64,000 bases of DNA from Cervus elaphus. Its lineage: Eukaryota > Chordata > Mammalia > Artiodactyla > Cervidae. Each line of letters starts with the position of its first letter. Positions within the stretch are counted from its first letter, which is position 1. Position numbers and translations under genes: made by a program. The notes beneath the pieces are model-generated. The model saw only the letters and a list, made by a program, of their open reading frames with translations. It was not told where the DNA came from and did not search any database. This document shows positions 1 to 11,790 of this stretch, piece after piece. The stretch spans positions 59,594,001-59,658,000 of the forward strand of contig NC_057818.1 of the NCBI RefSeq assembly GCF_910594005.1, written 5' to 3'.

Positions 1-241
1 CACTGTCTTTCGTGCAGGAATGCGTGACGCAGAAGGCTTGGAGGCTCAGGAGCCCTGGTAGTTTCGTGTGTTTAGCTCAGACTTTGGCTAATGAACTTGA
101 CATTCCCCGAAAACTTCAGGTCCGAGTCCCTGACCCACCAGTTTTCTAGTCCCTTTAAGTTTTGTCTTTATTCTTCTTCCTGCAAGTTGACTGCCTTATT
201 CATTTCCCCAGTATTTATATTTTTGAATTGTTTTTTGTATT
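1..241. other. Unique sequence, probably ZNF432 intron 1
   Basis: I see no repeat or coding potential here. Position suggests intron 1 of ZNF432, since exon 2 begins at 2166 and no promoter-like block lies between. Confidence 0.4.
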
Positions 242-260
242 TATAGTTCGTATTCTTTTT

Positions 261-1769
261 TTTTTTTTTTTTTTTTTAGTTTTGTCGGTTTTTTTTTTTT
301 TAATTTTAATTGGAGGTTAATTACAATACATTTTGCCATACATTCACATGAGTCAGCCATGGGTGTACATGTGTTCCCTATCCTGACCCTCCTCCCACCT
401 CCCTCCCCATACCATCTCTCAGGGTCGTCCCAGTGCACCACCCCTAAGCACCCTGTCTGATGCATCAACCTGGACTGGCCATCTATTGCACATATGATAA
501 TATACATGTTTCAATGCTATTCTCTCAAATCATTCCACCCTCGCCTTCTCCTACAGAGTCCAAGAGTCTGTTCTTTACATCTGTGTCTCTTTTGCTGTCT
601 CTTATATAGGGTCATCGTTAACCATCTTTCTAAATTTCTTTTTAATAGCTGAGTAATATTCCATTGTGTATATGTACCACAGCTTTCTTATCCATTCATC
701 TGCTGATGGACATCTAGGTTGCTTCCATGTCCTGCCTATTGTAAACAGTGCTGTGATGAACATTGGGGTACGTGTGTATCTCTTTCATTTCTGGTTTCCT
801 CACTGTGTATGCCCAGCAATGGGATTGCTGGGTCATATGGCAGTTCTATTTACAGTTTTTTAAGGAATCTCCACACTGTTCTCCATAATGGCTGTACTAG
901 TTTGCATTCCCACCAACAGTGTAAGAGGGTTTCTTTTTCTCCACACCCTCTCCAGCATTTATTGTTTATAGACTTTTTGATAGCAGCCATTCTGACCGGT
1001 GTGAGATGGTACTTCATTGTGGTTTTGATTTGCATTTCTCTGATAATGAGTGATGTTGAGCATCTTTTCATGTGTTTGTTAGCTATCTGTATGTCTTCTT
1101 TGGAGAAATGTCTGTTTAGTTCTTTGGCCTATTTTTTGATTGGGTCGTTTATTTTTCTGGAATTGAGCTGCAGGAGTTGCTTATATATTTTTGAGATTAA
1201 TTCTTTGTCAGTTGCTTCATTTACTTTTATTTTCTCCCATTCTGAAGGCTGTCTTTTCACCTTGCTTATAGTTTCCTTCATTGTGCAAAAGCTTTTAAGT
1301 TTAAGTAGGTCCTGTTTGTTTATTTTTGCTTCTATTTCCATTACTCTGGGAGGTGGGTCATAGAGGATCCTGCTGTGATTTATGTTAGAGAGTGTTTTGC
1401 CTATGTTTTCCTCTAGGAGTTTTATAGTTTCTGATCTTACATTTAGATTTTAATCCATTTTGAGTTTGTTTTTGTGTATGATGTTAGGAAGTATTCTAGT
1501 TTTATTCTTTTACAAGTGGTTGACAAGTTTTCCCAGCCCCACTTGTTAAAGAAATTGTCTTTTTTTTCTCCATTTTATTCTTGCCTCCTTTGTCAAAGAT
1601 AAGGTGTCCATAGGTGCGTGGATTTATCTCTGGGCTTTCTATTTTGTTCCATTGATCTATGTTTCTGTCTTGTGCCAGTACCATATTGTCTTGATGACTG
1701 TAGCTTTGTAGTATAGCCTGAAGTCAGGCAGGTTGATTCCTCCAGTTCCATTCTTCTTTCTCAAGATTG
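261..1769 (-). mobile_element. 5'-truncated ruminant L1 (3' part of ORF2 plus 3'UTR)
   Basis: Read on the minus strand, the element ends in the A-tract seen as T-runs at 255-301. Its ORF2 C-terminus decodes in broken frames (850-1071, 1129-1341), for example WWECKLVQPLW. An imperfect 19-bp target-site duplication flanks it: tatagttcgtattcttttt at 242-260 and tatagcttatattcttttt at 1770-1788 (16 of 19 match). It is dead: 5'-truncated and frameshifted. Confidence 0.88.
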
Positions 1770-2165
1770 TATAGCTTATATTCTTTTTCTGATTTGCTCA
1801 TTGGCCCTCGTGTTGAACATGTATTTAAACAAGGGATATGAAGACTTTTAAAGAGGTGTCAGGGCAACAAAATTTAAAGGAAGAATTTTACAGTTTCTCA
1901 ATGCTTGGACGGCTTCGTATATATAACTGTTCTGAAAATTACCTGCCACTGAAATGTAGTGCTGTGCTAATTCTCCTTGGCCATGTCTCCCATCAAATTC
2001 ATGCTTCTCCCACATATTCAGGGAATTAGGTTTCACTGGCCCAAGGTGTGAAATTATCTGGGAAACGAAATGGAGAGACAGAAATAATGGGGACTGTAGT
2101 GTTAAGGTGAGTGCACAGAAACTAGGAATATAATCCTAAAAGTAATTTTGCTTTTCAACCCACAG
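1770..2165. other. Unique intronic sequence before ZNF432 exon 2
   Basis: No repeat or coding signal recognised beyond the L1 target-site copy at 1770-1788. The last 20 bases form the acceptor of exon 2. Confidence 0.4.
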
Positions 2166-2351
2166 GTTTAAACATCAGACAAGATATGAATGAAGAAAGA
2201 GGAGGTTCCAGGACCTAGATATTATTTCTGGGGACACTCTGGCAGCTGTGATATCTAAGTAGAAATTAACAGGAATATCCAGAAGAGACAGAGACAGAAC
2301 CTCTGTGTTGCCAACTGTTTTCAGAGAACAGAGAATATGATCCAGGCACAG
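2166..2351 (+). other. ZNF432: ZNF432 exon 2 (5'UTR plus start codon)
   Basis: The exon follows a pyrimidine-rich acceptor (cttttcaacccacag) and ends in the start ATG ATC CAG GCA CAG at 2337-2351, directly before the donor gtgact. The same exon form, including the acceptor text and a start of five codons, recurs at 27543-27758 and 52588-52781. This is why the start is placed here and not at the internal ATG at 6911 in the last exon. Confidence 0.88.
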
Positions 2352-5300
2352 GTGACTCATGTCTTATTTTATTCTCTCCTTTATTCCTTAATGGATCTGT
2401 AGAGCCTGTTAAAAAAAAAATCCAGTTCAATAGAGAGAAATAAACTGAATCTAACCCCAACACCATGGCAAAGTGGGATTAAGAATGTAGTGTTTATGTG
2501 ATTCCTGTGAAACTAGTGTTAGAACATGATGTGTATCTGTCACTGACCCTGTGTGCGCACCTGTAGATGTGTGTCCATTTACAAATGTATGTGGGTTTGT
2601 GCACATATCTGTGTACGTAAACACATCTGTTAGGATGTTTTGTGCAACAAAAAATTACACTCTTAAAGAAAATTCTGTTGCCCTAAGATGATATCATTTA
2701 AACATCCAAACAAATAATGACTGCAATTGTTCAGTGAGTATTAGCTGTATAAAATTCCATTTGTCTATTTGCTGTGCTGTGCTTAGTCACTCAGTCGTGT
2801 CTGACTCTTTGTGACTCCATGGGCTTTAACCTGACAAGTTCCTCTGTCCATGGAATTCTCCAGGCAAGAATACTGGAGTGGGTTGCCATTTCTTCCTCCA
2901 GGGGATCTTCCCAATCCAGGGGTTGAACCGACGTCTCCTGTGTCTCCTGCATTACAGACAGATTCTTTACCCACTGAGCCATTTGTCTATAGTCATACTC
3001 AAAAAACTGTGTTAAACTATGTAAAGCATTTAGAGGAGTGCCTGCCACATGGTAAGGGCTGTGTGAGGTCATCCATACCTTTAGTCTTTGACAGCACTTA
3101 ATACTAGGATATTATCAAATTGTATAATTCTCATCAATCTTTTTTTTTTTTGCCATATTTTGCATTTACCTCAGCACAGACGAGGTTGAAATCTGTCTTG
3201 TATATTAATTGGTCAGCTGCATTTCTTCTCTTGAGAAATATCTGTCCTTTTCAGTTTTACATTAACAAGATTATCTTTGTCTTCTGATTAATAAGTCATT
3301 CCTATCCAGTATATATTGATTCTTTCTCTCTCTTTTAATGTGGCATGTGGGACCTTCTTTCCCTGACCAGGGATTGAACCTGCACTCCCTGCAGTGGAAA
3401 CATGGATTCTAAGTTCTGGACTCCTGGGGAAGTCCTCTTTCTTTTGTTTATAAAAAATATTTTCCTGGCTTGTCACTTTTCTTTCAGCTTTGCCCATGAT
3501 ATCTTATTTAAAATCTTTTTAAAATTGAAGTATAGTTGATTTACAATATTGTGTTAATTTCTGCTGTATACCAAAGTGATTCTGTTTATACATATATATA
3601 CATTCTTTTTTCATACTATTTTCCATTATGGCTTGTCACAGTATATTGAATAAAGTTCTCTGTGCTGAACATTAGAACTTTATTTATCCATTCTATATAT
3701 ATAATAGTTTGCATCTGCTAATCCCAACCTCCCAACCCATTTCTCCTCTAATCCCCACTTTGGCAACCATAAGTCTATTCTCTGTGTGAGTCTGTCTCTA
3801 TTTTGTAGCTAGGTTCCTTTGTGTCATATTTTAGACATGGGACTGAGCCCTTACCCATTGCCACATGATCCTATCTTCAGGTTGATCATGTCAGAATTGA
3901 ATAGTTGGACACACAGCTGGTGTCAGACAATTGCTTGGTGGTGTGTTTAAAAAAACATACACATGAGAATTGGTATAAACATCGTACTTAATATGAGCAG
4001 GATATCTTCCTTTATATTCTTTGTGAATGAATTGAAGAGAAACACTTGTATTAAACCAGGAATCTGTTACTCCAGGAAACCCTGTCATTCAAGGATGTGG
4101 CTGTGGACTTCACGTGGGAAGAGTGGCAGCTCCTGGCCCCTGCTCAGAAGACCCTGTACCGGGATGTGATGCTGGAGAACTATAGCAACCTGGTGTCCGT
4201 GGGTGAGGACAGCTCCCTTGGGTCCTTCAGAGGGTCCCCAGTCAGTTGCCTTTATTTTCTCAGCTGCTTAGACTTTGAAATCACTGCAGTGCCCTATGGA
4301 AGATTCTCATTGCCTCTTCTAGCTCCTGATAAAAGGGTATATACAATGTGCCATGAACTGTTTTTATGCCCAACACGACTGACACCAAATGTCTGGGTTT
4401 TTTCTATACTAGTAACCAATTCTCCTGCTTTCCAGGTACAGCCTGGGTGTCCCGCAATTCAACCCTTTTTTGACACTAACCACCCAAATTCAGCATCATA
4501 CCCCAGAGGCTTACGGGCTCACTTCAGATGTAAGTTGAACATATTAGGTGTCCAAGGTACCCACACTTCTGTCTGACTTGACTATAAACTGAGCCTTTGT
4601 GACTTCCCTGGTGGTCCAGTGGTTAAGACTTCACACTTCCAATGCAGGAAGCGCAAGTTTGATCCCTGGTTGGGAAACTGAGGTCCCACATGCCACGGGG
4701 CATGGCCAAAAAATTTTTTAAATTATATTAAAAAAAAAAAATCAAGCATCCCCATGCCCCACCCCTCAGCACTTGACAATCTGTTAGAATGGCTCACAGA
4801 ACTCAGGAAAACACTTTACTTACCATTACCAGTTTATTATAAAGGATAAAACTCAGGAATAGCCAAATGGAAGAGATGCCAGGGGCAGAGTTAAGGGGGA
4901 GGGATCGTGGTCCTTCCATGAGTGCTCCAGGTGTGTCACCTTGATGTGGTCATCAACCCAGAAGCTCCCCCAACCTGTCTGTGTAGGGTTTTTTATGCCG
5001 ATTTCATTGCGTAGGCATGTTTTTTAAAATCACTGGCTGTGGGTGGTTAACTCAGTCTCCAGTCCCCTCTCTCTGTGTGGCAGCGATGAAAAGTGAAAGA
5101 AAGTGAAAGTTGCTCAGTTATGTCCGACTGTTTGTAACCTCATGGGCTATACAGTCCACAGAATTTTCCAGGCCAGATTACTGGAGTGGTTAGCTGATAG
5201 CTTCTCTAGCAGATCTTCCTGACCCAGGAATTGAACTGGTGTCTCCTGCATTGCAGGTGGATTCTTTTTTTTTTTTTTTTTGCAGGTGGATTCTTTACCA

Positions 5301-8300
5301 ACTGAGCTATCAGGGAAGCTTATGGCAGGGGTAGGAGGAGCTGAAATTTCTAACCTTCTGTTCATGCCTTGGTTTTTCTGGCAGCCAGTCTCCACTCTTA
5401 AACTTCCTAGGGCCCCTAGCCACCAGTCATCTTATCAGCACACAGAAGACACTTGTGCCAAGAACTGGAATTTAAACCAAATGCTGTAACCAAAGAGGTT
5501 TCTGCCATGCCTCTCACATAGGAAATTACAAGGGCTTCATTTTTATTTTAACTTTAAAAGTATTTATTCAGCTGTGCCAGGTCTTCCCAGGTGGCGCTAG
5601 TGGTGAAGAACCCGCCTGCCAATGTAGGAGATACAAAAGACTAAGGTTTGATCCCTGGGTCAGAAGATCCCCTGGAGAAGGTCATGGCAACCCACTCCAG
5701 TATTCATGCTGAAGAATCCCATGGACAGAGAACCTGGCGGGCTAGAGTCCATAGGGTCACAAAGAGTCGGACATGACTGAAGTGACTTAGTACGCACACC
5801 AGGTCTTAGTTGTGGCAAAAAGGATCTTCAAGCTCTATTGTGCCATGTGGGATCTTTAGTTGCAGCATATGGGATCTAGTTCCATGACCATGGATCAAAC
5901 CTAGGCCCTTTGCATTGGGAGCTTGGAGTCTTAAGTCACTGAACCACCAGGGCTGCAGAAGCTCTCTGCCAGAAACCAGGGGTGGAGACCAAAGATATCA
6001 TCATATCATAACATCCCATGAGTCTCTCTTGAGTGCAAAGCCTGTGCTTGGCAGATGTGAAAACCAATCCCTCAAATGTAAAATTCTCCTGTCTTGACCA
6101 GCCCCAGCCCAATTCAGTGGGACTAAGTCTTCTATCATTTCCCATGATCAGGGTATCGAGTCAGCAAATCAGATGTGCTGTCCAAGTTGGAACGAGGGGA
6201 AGAACGATGGATGACAGAAGATGAAATCCACAGTCACACCTGGCCAGGTGAGTGAGAACTGGTTGGTAACTGCAGATGTCCTGAGCTAAACAGGGAGAAG
6301 AGGCTGGGGAGTGTCTGAAAATGCAGAAACTGTGCCTCTGCATAGTTTTCTCCCATAAAAGAATTTTTAGGCCTTGAGAGGGAAATATACCCGTTTTTGC
6401 TCCTGAGATCTGATCCTTGATTTCACATCTTGATTTTTGTTTGCCTTGTTTTCTCCTTCCTTGGATTTTATAACTCACTCCTTTGAACCCTGTCACAAAT
6501 CCCTTTCACTTCCCTGGCTGTGGAATCCCACCTTCCAGGCCTCAGCTCACGAAGAAATCTTTGTTTTTTTTGTGTGTGTGTTTTTTTAAATTTTTGGCCA
6601 TACTGCATGTGGGATCAAGCCTATGTGCCCTACAGTAGAAGTACAGAGTCTTGACCACGGGCCCACCAGGGAAGTCCCTGTATTTCTTTGGTTTTACCAA
6701 TGTGTAAGAAATAAGGAACATTTAAACAGGGGGTATTTGTTTCATACTGTTATCATAAGGTTGCCACTAAAGTATGATTTTTAGAAAACACCAAGGAATT
6801 TTTTAACCAATTTTATTCCAAACAGGAGTAAAAAGGATTCATTATTTTCTTCTTTCCTAGAAACTGGCAACGTTGGTAATCATCTGCAGGTTGACTGGGA
6901 AAATAAAAAAATGCTGAAAGGTATTGAACAATACCAGGAACGTAATACATTTGGAAATCCTGTTCCTCAAAGCCAAAGTTATTTCTCTTCCAGGCAAAAT
7001 CATGATATGTTTGAGTTCTATATAAAAACTTGGAAGTCAAATTTAAGTTTAGTCATCCAGAGCCAAAGCTATGAAATTAAAAACTCTACTAAATGTAATG
7101 GAGATGGGAAATCATTTCTGTTTGGTAAACATGAAAAATGTCATTCTCCAGTTAAATGCCCTGTAAGTGCAAAACCCATCAGCACTAAGTCCCAAGTCAT
7201 TAAGCACCAAATAACTTACAACATAGAGAAAGCCCATGTATGCAGTGAATGTGGGAAAGCCTTTGTTAAGAAGTCTCAGCTCACTGATCATCAGAGAGTT
7301 CATACAGGAGAGAAACCTTATGGATGCAGTCTGTGTGCAAAAGTATTCTCCCGGAAGTCCAGGCTCAATGAACATCAGAGAATTCACGAGAGAGAGAAAT
7401 CTTTTATATGCAGTGATTGTGGAAAAGTCTTCACCACGAAGAGCCGTCTGATTGAACACCAGCGAACTCACACAGGAGAGAAACCTTACATATGCAGTGA
7501 CTGTGGAAAAGGCTTCCCAGGGAAACGTAATCTCATCTTACATCAGCGAAATCATACTGGAGAGAAATGCTATGTATGTAGTGAATGTGGAAAAGGCTTC
7601 ACTGGAAAGAGCATGCTCACTATACACCAGCGAACTCACACCGGAGAGAAACCCTACATCTGCAGTGAATGTGGGAAAGGCTTTACCACAAAGCACTATG
7701 TCATCATCCACCAACGGAATCATACAGGAGAGAAACCCTACATATGCAATGAATGTGGGAAAGGTTTCATCATGAAGAGCCGTCTGACTGAACATCAGCG
7801 AATTCATACAGGAGAGAAGCCGTATGTGTGCAATGAATGTGGAAAAGGCTTTCCCAGAAAGGGTAATCTGATTGTACATCAGAAGACTCATACAGTAGAG
7901 AAATCCTATGTATGTAGTGAATGTGGAAAAGGCTTCACTGTGAAGAGCATGCTTACCATACACCAACGAACTCACACTGGAGAGAAACCCTACATCTGCA
8001 GTGAGTGTGGGAAAGGCTTCCCATTAAAGAGTCGGCTGGTCGTGCATCAGCGAACACATACTGGTGAAAAACCTTACCGATGCAGTGAATGTGGGAAAGG
8101 CTTCATTGTGAACAGTGGACTGATGTTACATCAGCGAACTCACACTGGAGAGAAACCCTATAAATGCAATAAATGTGGAAAAGAGTTTGCCTTTAAGAGC
8201 AATCTTGTGGTACATCAGCGAACTCATACCGGAGAGAAACCCTTTACATGCAGTGAGTGTGGAAAAGGTTTCACCATGAAACGCTATCTCATCGTACATC

Positions 8301-8581
8301 AACAAATTCATATGGGAGAGAAGTCCTATATATGCAGTGAATGTGGAATAGGTTTTGTCATGGAAACAGAGCTCATTTTACATCAGCAGATTCATACTGG
8401 AGAGAAACCTTATGCCTGCAGTGAATGTGGCAAAGGCTTCACTGTGAAAAGCCGTCTAGTGGTTCATCAGCGGACTCATACAGGAGAGAAACCTTTTGTA
8501 TGCAGTGATTGTGGAAAAGGCTTCTCCTCAAAAAGGAATCTCCTTGTACATCAAAGAACTCATAATGGAAACAAACCATAA
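2337..8581 (+). CDS. ZNF432: ZNF432 ortholog: KRAB C2H2 zinc-finger repressor (four coding exons)
   Basis: Coding exons are 2337-2351, 4076-4202, 6152-6247 and 6861-8581, all with GT/AG junctions and consistent phase. They give 652 aa, the length I recall for human ZNF432. Residues 1-47 hold the start and KRAB-A box (DVAVDFTWEEWQLL, LYRDVMLENYSNL); 48-79 the KRAB-B box (GYRVSKSDVLSKLERGEE); about 80-204 a spacer; about 205-647 sixteen uninterrupted C2H2 fingers with TGEKPY-type linkers; the protein ends NGNKP. The spacer (ELYIKT-like FEFYIKTWKSNLSLV) and the terminus match human ZNF432. Expected role: nuclear sequence-specific binding, with TRIM28 recruited through KRAB. Human ZNF432 has also been linked to poly(ADP-ribose)-dependent DNA repair. 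A few linkers are altered (EREKSF, TVEKSY, MGEKSY). The assignment rests on recalled protein similarity; the exon structure is read directly. Confidence 0.93.
2775..2985 (-). mobile_element. Bov-tA SINE
   Basis: Antisense Bov-tA with the diagnostic blocks: cagtcgtgtctgactc at the left, caggcaagaatactggagtg in the middle, and the tRNA-like end reading acccactgagccat at the right. Confidence 0.88.
3335..3437 (-). mobile_element. CHR-type tRNA SINE
   Basis: Antisense tRNA-derived SINE: ccctgaccagggattgaacc in the centre and ctggggaagtcc at the end. Confidence 0.75.
3505..3830 (-). mobile_element. L1 3' end (older)
   Basis: Typical antisense L1 3'UTR text: aagtatagttgatttacaat, then ttccattatggcttgtcaca and gcaaccataagtct. 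Only the 3' end remains. Confidence 0.7.
3838..3952 (+). repeat. Old mammalian LTR-like repeat fragment
   Basis: The text gggactgagccctta, then ggacacacagctggtgtcag, matches sequence at about 39885-40110, 51590-51850 and 63545-63800 in this window. It looks like one old LTR family that I cannot name. Confidence 0.45.
4076..4202 (+). CDS. ZNF432: ZNF432 KRAB-A exon
   Basis: A 127-nt exon, the standard KRAB-A size, between acceptor ctccag and donor gtgagg. It encodes ETLSFKDVAVDFTWEEW, then QLLAPAQKTLYRDVM and LENYSNLVSV, keeping the DV, EEW and MLENY residues needed for TRIM28 binding in this family. Confidence 0.95.
4601..4745 (+). mobile_element. CHR-type tRNA SINE
   Basis: Sense copy: ttccctggtggtccagtgg, gatccctggttgggaaactg, ending in an A-rich tail at 4730-4741. 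Confidence 0.85.
5085..5320 (-). mobile_element. Bov-tA SINE with an internal duplication around a T-run
   Basis: Antisense Bov-tA. The segment gcaggtggattctt occurs twice, separated by about 14 T residues (5256-5296), so the right end carries a short local duplication. Confidence 0.85.
5586..5798 (+). mobile_element. Bov-tA SINE inserted inside a CHR SINE
   Basis: Sense Bov-tA (gcaacccactccagtattc, then agagtcggacatgactga) flanked by a perfect 9-bp target-site duplication, ccaggtctt, at 5577-5585 and 5799-5807. It lies within an older antisense CHR SINE that resumes at 5808. Confidence 0.88.
5808..5955 (-). mobile_element. CHR-2-like tRNA SINE (host of the Bov-tA)
   Basis: Antisense CHR sequence: agttgtggcaaaaaggatc through gtcactgaaccaccagggct. 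Its left end lies before 5577, across the Bov-tA insertion. Confidence 0.7.
6152..6247 (+). CDS. ZNF432: ZNF432 KRAB-B exon
   Basis: A 96-nt exon from acceptor catgatcag to donor gtgagtg. It encodes YRVSKSDVLSKLERGEE and then RWMTEDEIHSHTWP, a typical KRAB-B box. It enters in the phase left by the KRAB-A exon and leaves one base for the finger exon. Confidence 0.93.
6575..6680 (-). mobile_element. CHR-type tRNA SINE
   Basis: Antisense copy: ttggccatactgcatgtggg to cccaccagggaagtccctg, in the intron before the ZNF432 finger exon. Confidence 0.75.
6861..8581 (+). CDS. ZNF432: ZNF432 terminal exon: spacer and 16 C2H2 fingers
   Basis: The exon opens after the acceptor ttctttcctag and runs to TAA at 8579-8581. 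The spacer covers protein residues about 80-204. The sixteen fingers then follow a regular 28-residue period with C-x2-C-x12-H-x3-H spacing and no missing ligand that I can see. The array ends without the terminal finger trio found in the neighbouring genes; see the fossil fingers just downstream. Confidence 0.95.
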
Positions 8582-9800
8582 AAGTGACGACTATGATCAC
8601 AACTACAGGAAGAAAATATGCTTTGTCCAACATCAGAGATTTCTAACCTTTATATATACTGACTGTGGAAAATCCTATTCAGCATTGGTATTGGTCTCAT
8701 TACCCACCAGAAAATTTACACAGGAGACAAACTGTATGTATGCAATTAACGTGAGAAAGCCTTCAACACAAATTCAACACTCACTGTACCTCAAAAGAAC
8801 TCATACAAGAGTTCTTTTGTCAACCCTTGTTAATACACATGAGAAACATATAGGTCAAAGTACATAATTCTTTGTAGAAACTCTGAACTCATTATATACA
8901 AGTGAATTTGTTTAGGATGAAAAAGATGATAGTTCAGTGACCTCATTAAACATTGTGTGCTCCTAGCACACTTGACTATCATCAGTGTAGATTAGCCTGC
9001 TGCTAGACTTCACCCTTAAGAAATATGAAATTTGCAGAGGGGTGAAGTTTAATGAATGAAGAGAATGTGCTAGTGCCTTCAGTGATCAGTTACCTCACAT
9101 TTTATGTCTAAATTTACATGTAGGAAAAGCTCTGATACATTCAATGCAGAAAAAGCTCGAGAAAGCATTTTTAGGTACTAATTATATGTCTGAAAAGTAT
9201 ATGCTAAGATAAATCCTATGAATGGAGAGACTAGGAAAGCCTTCTATGGAAATAAAAACCCTGTCTCATCAGTGATCATAATAGATCACCAATGAGCTCA
9301 TACATCTTAACAATATGATGATCGTGGGAAAGCCTTTGCCTGGAAATAAAACCTCAGTAAGTTGCCTGATACGAATGCTGGAGAAAAATTTTCAGATGGC
9401 AATGAAAATGGCAGGATTTCAGTGATACATTCTGCCTCATTGCTTTTCATGAATTCACACAGAAATAAAATGGTTATGGACCCACTAAATATGGAGTAAC
9501 TTTAGCAAAATATCAGAATTCTGAAGGAAAGAAACCTCACGAAAATGACATACACTTGAATTTTCTATCAGAAGTCTAAATTTATTATACACCTGATGTC
9601 CATTTTGGGGCAGAATACCTTGAACCATATCAATGATTCCATAATTTTAAAGTGGGCTAGTCTTGACACTAATTTGTAATGTTATATACAATACAGGAGT
9701 GTTCTGTGCCCACCTTGTATTATTATATGTTTCACTCTTGCATTTCTTAGGTTCTAAATTCAGCTCTGTCTACAGTGTATTTCAAAATAAAAAGGAATAT
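8582..9800 (+). other. ZNF432: ZNF432 3'UTR with fossil fingers and poly(A) signal
   Basis: Bases about 8606-8812 still read as decayed zinc fingers (out-of-frame ICFVQHQRF, DCGKSYS and RTHTR remnants). The stretch to about 9700 is paralogous to the ZNF614 3'UTR. A canonical AATAAA lies at 9786-9791, a plausible cleavage signal. No intact ORF of note is present. Confidence 0.7.
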
Positions 9801-9849
9801 ATTCATAAATGTAATCCAACATAACTGGATGTATTTATCTAAGTTTAAA

Positions 9850-10830
9850 AGTAGCATTAGGTAGTTTACAAACACTTTAAAAATGATTTTTCTAAAATTC
9901 ATTTTGAAATAGTTTTAGACTCCCAAGTAATTAGAAAATATACCAAGTTCCCACATACCCTTACTCAGTTTCTTCAGTGATGTTATGTTACATAACCATA
10001 ATACATCATCAAACCCAATAAAATGGCATTGGTGCAGTAAACTGGATCTTATTTGGATTTTAGTAGGTTTTTGCATGTACTAATTTGAAGTTTTTTGGTT
10101 TTAGTATATATTTTTAAAGAAATTTTATCTTATACATAGGATTTCTGTAAAGCCCACCACAATTGGGATGCAGAATTGTGCCAACACAAAGAAACATCTT
10201 CCTGTTACCCTCTGTGGTCACACTCTTCCCCCACCCCTGACCATGGTGACCACTGGTCAGACTCCATCACTCCAACTTGGTTATTTCAACAATGCTGTTA
10301 CAATGGAATCATACAGTGTGTAGCCTTTGAGATAGGCTTCGTTTCACTCAGCAAATTGCTGTTAAGATCCATCCAAATTTTTTGGTGTATAAATAGTTTT
10401 ACTTGTTGTTAATAGTATTCTTTTGTATGGCTGTACAATGACTTACCTGTTTACTGTTGACAGATGTCTGGGTTGTTTGCCAGTGTTTCATTGTTTTGAA
10501 TAAAACCCTATGAACATTTGTGGACCCAACTTTATGGGAAAGTAAGTATTTGTTCCTTTGGGGTAAATACCCAGCAGTCATATGTTACATTTGTGTTTAA
10601 CTTTATAAGAGACTGCCAAATTTTTCTAGAGTGGCTATACTAATTTACATTCTCACCAGTAGTGTATGAACACCTCGGATGTTCCATGTCTTTTCTAGCA
10701 GTTGGCACTGTCATACTTGATTCCAGCCATCCTGTCAAGTATGTGGTAGTAGATAATGATGGCCTTAATTTACAATTCCCTAACAGTGAATATCTCAACA
10801 CTTCTCCCTACATTGAGAACCATATCAGGT
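9850..10830 (-). mobile_element. Old L1 fragment
   Basis: Antisense L1 3' region and ORF2 end: gactcccaagtaattagaaa, ggaatcatacagtgtgtag, then gagtggctatactaatttac. It is heavily mutated, with no frame left. Confidence 0.7.
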
Positions 10831-11400
10831 AAAGTTGTCATGTCTGCTTTCAACCACCCAATGTAATTTTAAAAAACTCAAAAGGAGACTAACCTATTAT
10901 ATTTGATGATCTGTTTACCCTTTCCATTCCTTTTTCTTCATTCCTGATGTCACATGTTTCCTTCTGTTATTTTCTTTTTGTCAGTCTCCTTTATCAATTC
11001 TTTTTGGGCAGGCCTGCTTGTAACAAATTCTTAGTTTTCCAAGCAATAGATCTCTTCTCTTGTCCCTATCCAGAGTTAATTTCTTTGATATAATAATGAT
11101 ATTTAACCCAGTTTACAAATGATGAGTATTGCTTTTAGGGGAAAAAGCAAAGGACATTAGCCATACAGTATTGTGGAATTATTCAGTATCCAACTGCATG
11201 GTAATTCATTCCTTTAAAAATATTTGTTAAGCATCTACATTTGGCCAGTCACTGTTTTAGTCACTGGAGACTCATCAGTGAACAAAACAGGCAAAGCCAC
11301 GGCCTTCATGGAGCATACAGTCTAGTGAAGGCGACTGAGTAAATACACATCAGAATATCAGTTCTGATAAATGTTTTGGAGAAATATTAAACCTAGTACA
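10831..11400. repeat. Mostly unique DNA with an ancient L2/MIR-type fragment near 11205-11350
   Basis: The segment cactgttttagtcactgg ... gtgaacaaaacaggcaaag resembles a widespread old mammalian repeat. The rest shows nothing recognisable. Confidence 0.4.
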
Positions 11401-11529
11401 TACGCTGTCATGGGGAAGCTATTTTAGAAAGGGTTTCCAAGGAAGGCTCTTGTGGGCAAATGTAATTTGAATCAACATCTAAATGTACCAGGGGGAGCCA
11501 ACAAGATCTGTTGTGAGCCAAGAACACTC

Positions 11530-11790
11530 TAGATGTGTTTCTAAGTGTTTTCTTTGGGCTTCCTGCCTCAGGATTCTCTGAGAGGCTTGTACAAGATGCA
11601 AGCTCTTGAGTCACACTGCAGACCCAAACCAGAACCTGTGAGACTGGGGACCCCAGACTCTGGGTTTATAAAATTACCTTTCTGATCTATACTTAAATTT
11701 GAACAGCTCTGCCCTAAATCCCAGATTAGTGCAGCCACTCCCACCCCACATTGTCACAGGATGGATTCTGGGCAGATATTCTACAACAAA
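11530..11790 (+). repeat. Old paralogous block, related to 59660-59890
   Basis: Shared order of short matches with 59660-59890: cttcctgcct, gattctctgagag or gagaa, accagaacct, ggaccc, ggatggattc. It lies about 2.3 kb upstream of the ZNF614 promoter, just as the other copy lies upstream of the second ZNF350-type promoter. Confidence 0.45.

Larger units (their letters stand above)
4430..5530 (-). repeat. Ancient interspersed (LTR-like) repeat split by two SINEs
   Basis: The text at 4780-5075 (ggctcacagaactcagg, then agtttattataaaggata) and its continuation at 5325-5470 resemble a common old mammalian repeat. It is interrupted by a CHR SINE (4601-4745) and a Bov-tA (5085-5320). Family unassigned; it fills most of the intron between the KRAB-A and KRAB-B exons. 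Confidence 0.45.

Noticed and set aside
719..1363. A 214-aa plus-strand ORF
   Set aside because: It is antisense to L1 ORF2 and has no independent support.
7210..8570. Regular 84-bp repeats that could suggest a CRISPR or satellite array
   Set aside because: The period is 28 codons, with C2H2 ligands and TGEKP linkers in frame; it is a coding zinc-finger array.
6911..8581. Treating the last exon of ZNF432 as a complete intronless gene starting at its internal ATG
   Set aside because: In-frame upstream exons with correct splice sites add a KRAB domain and bring the protein to the expected length.
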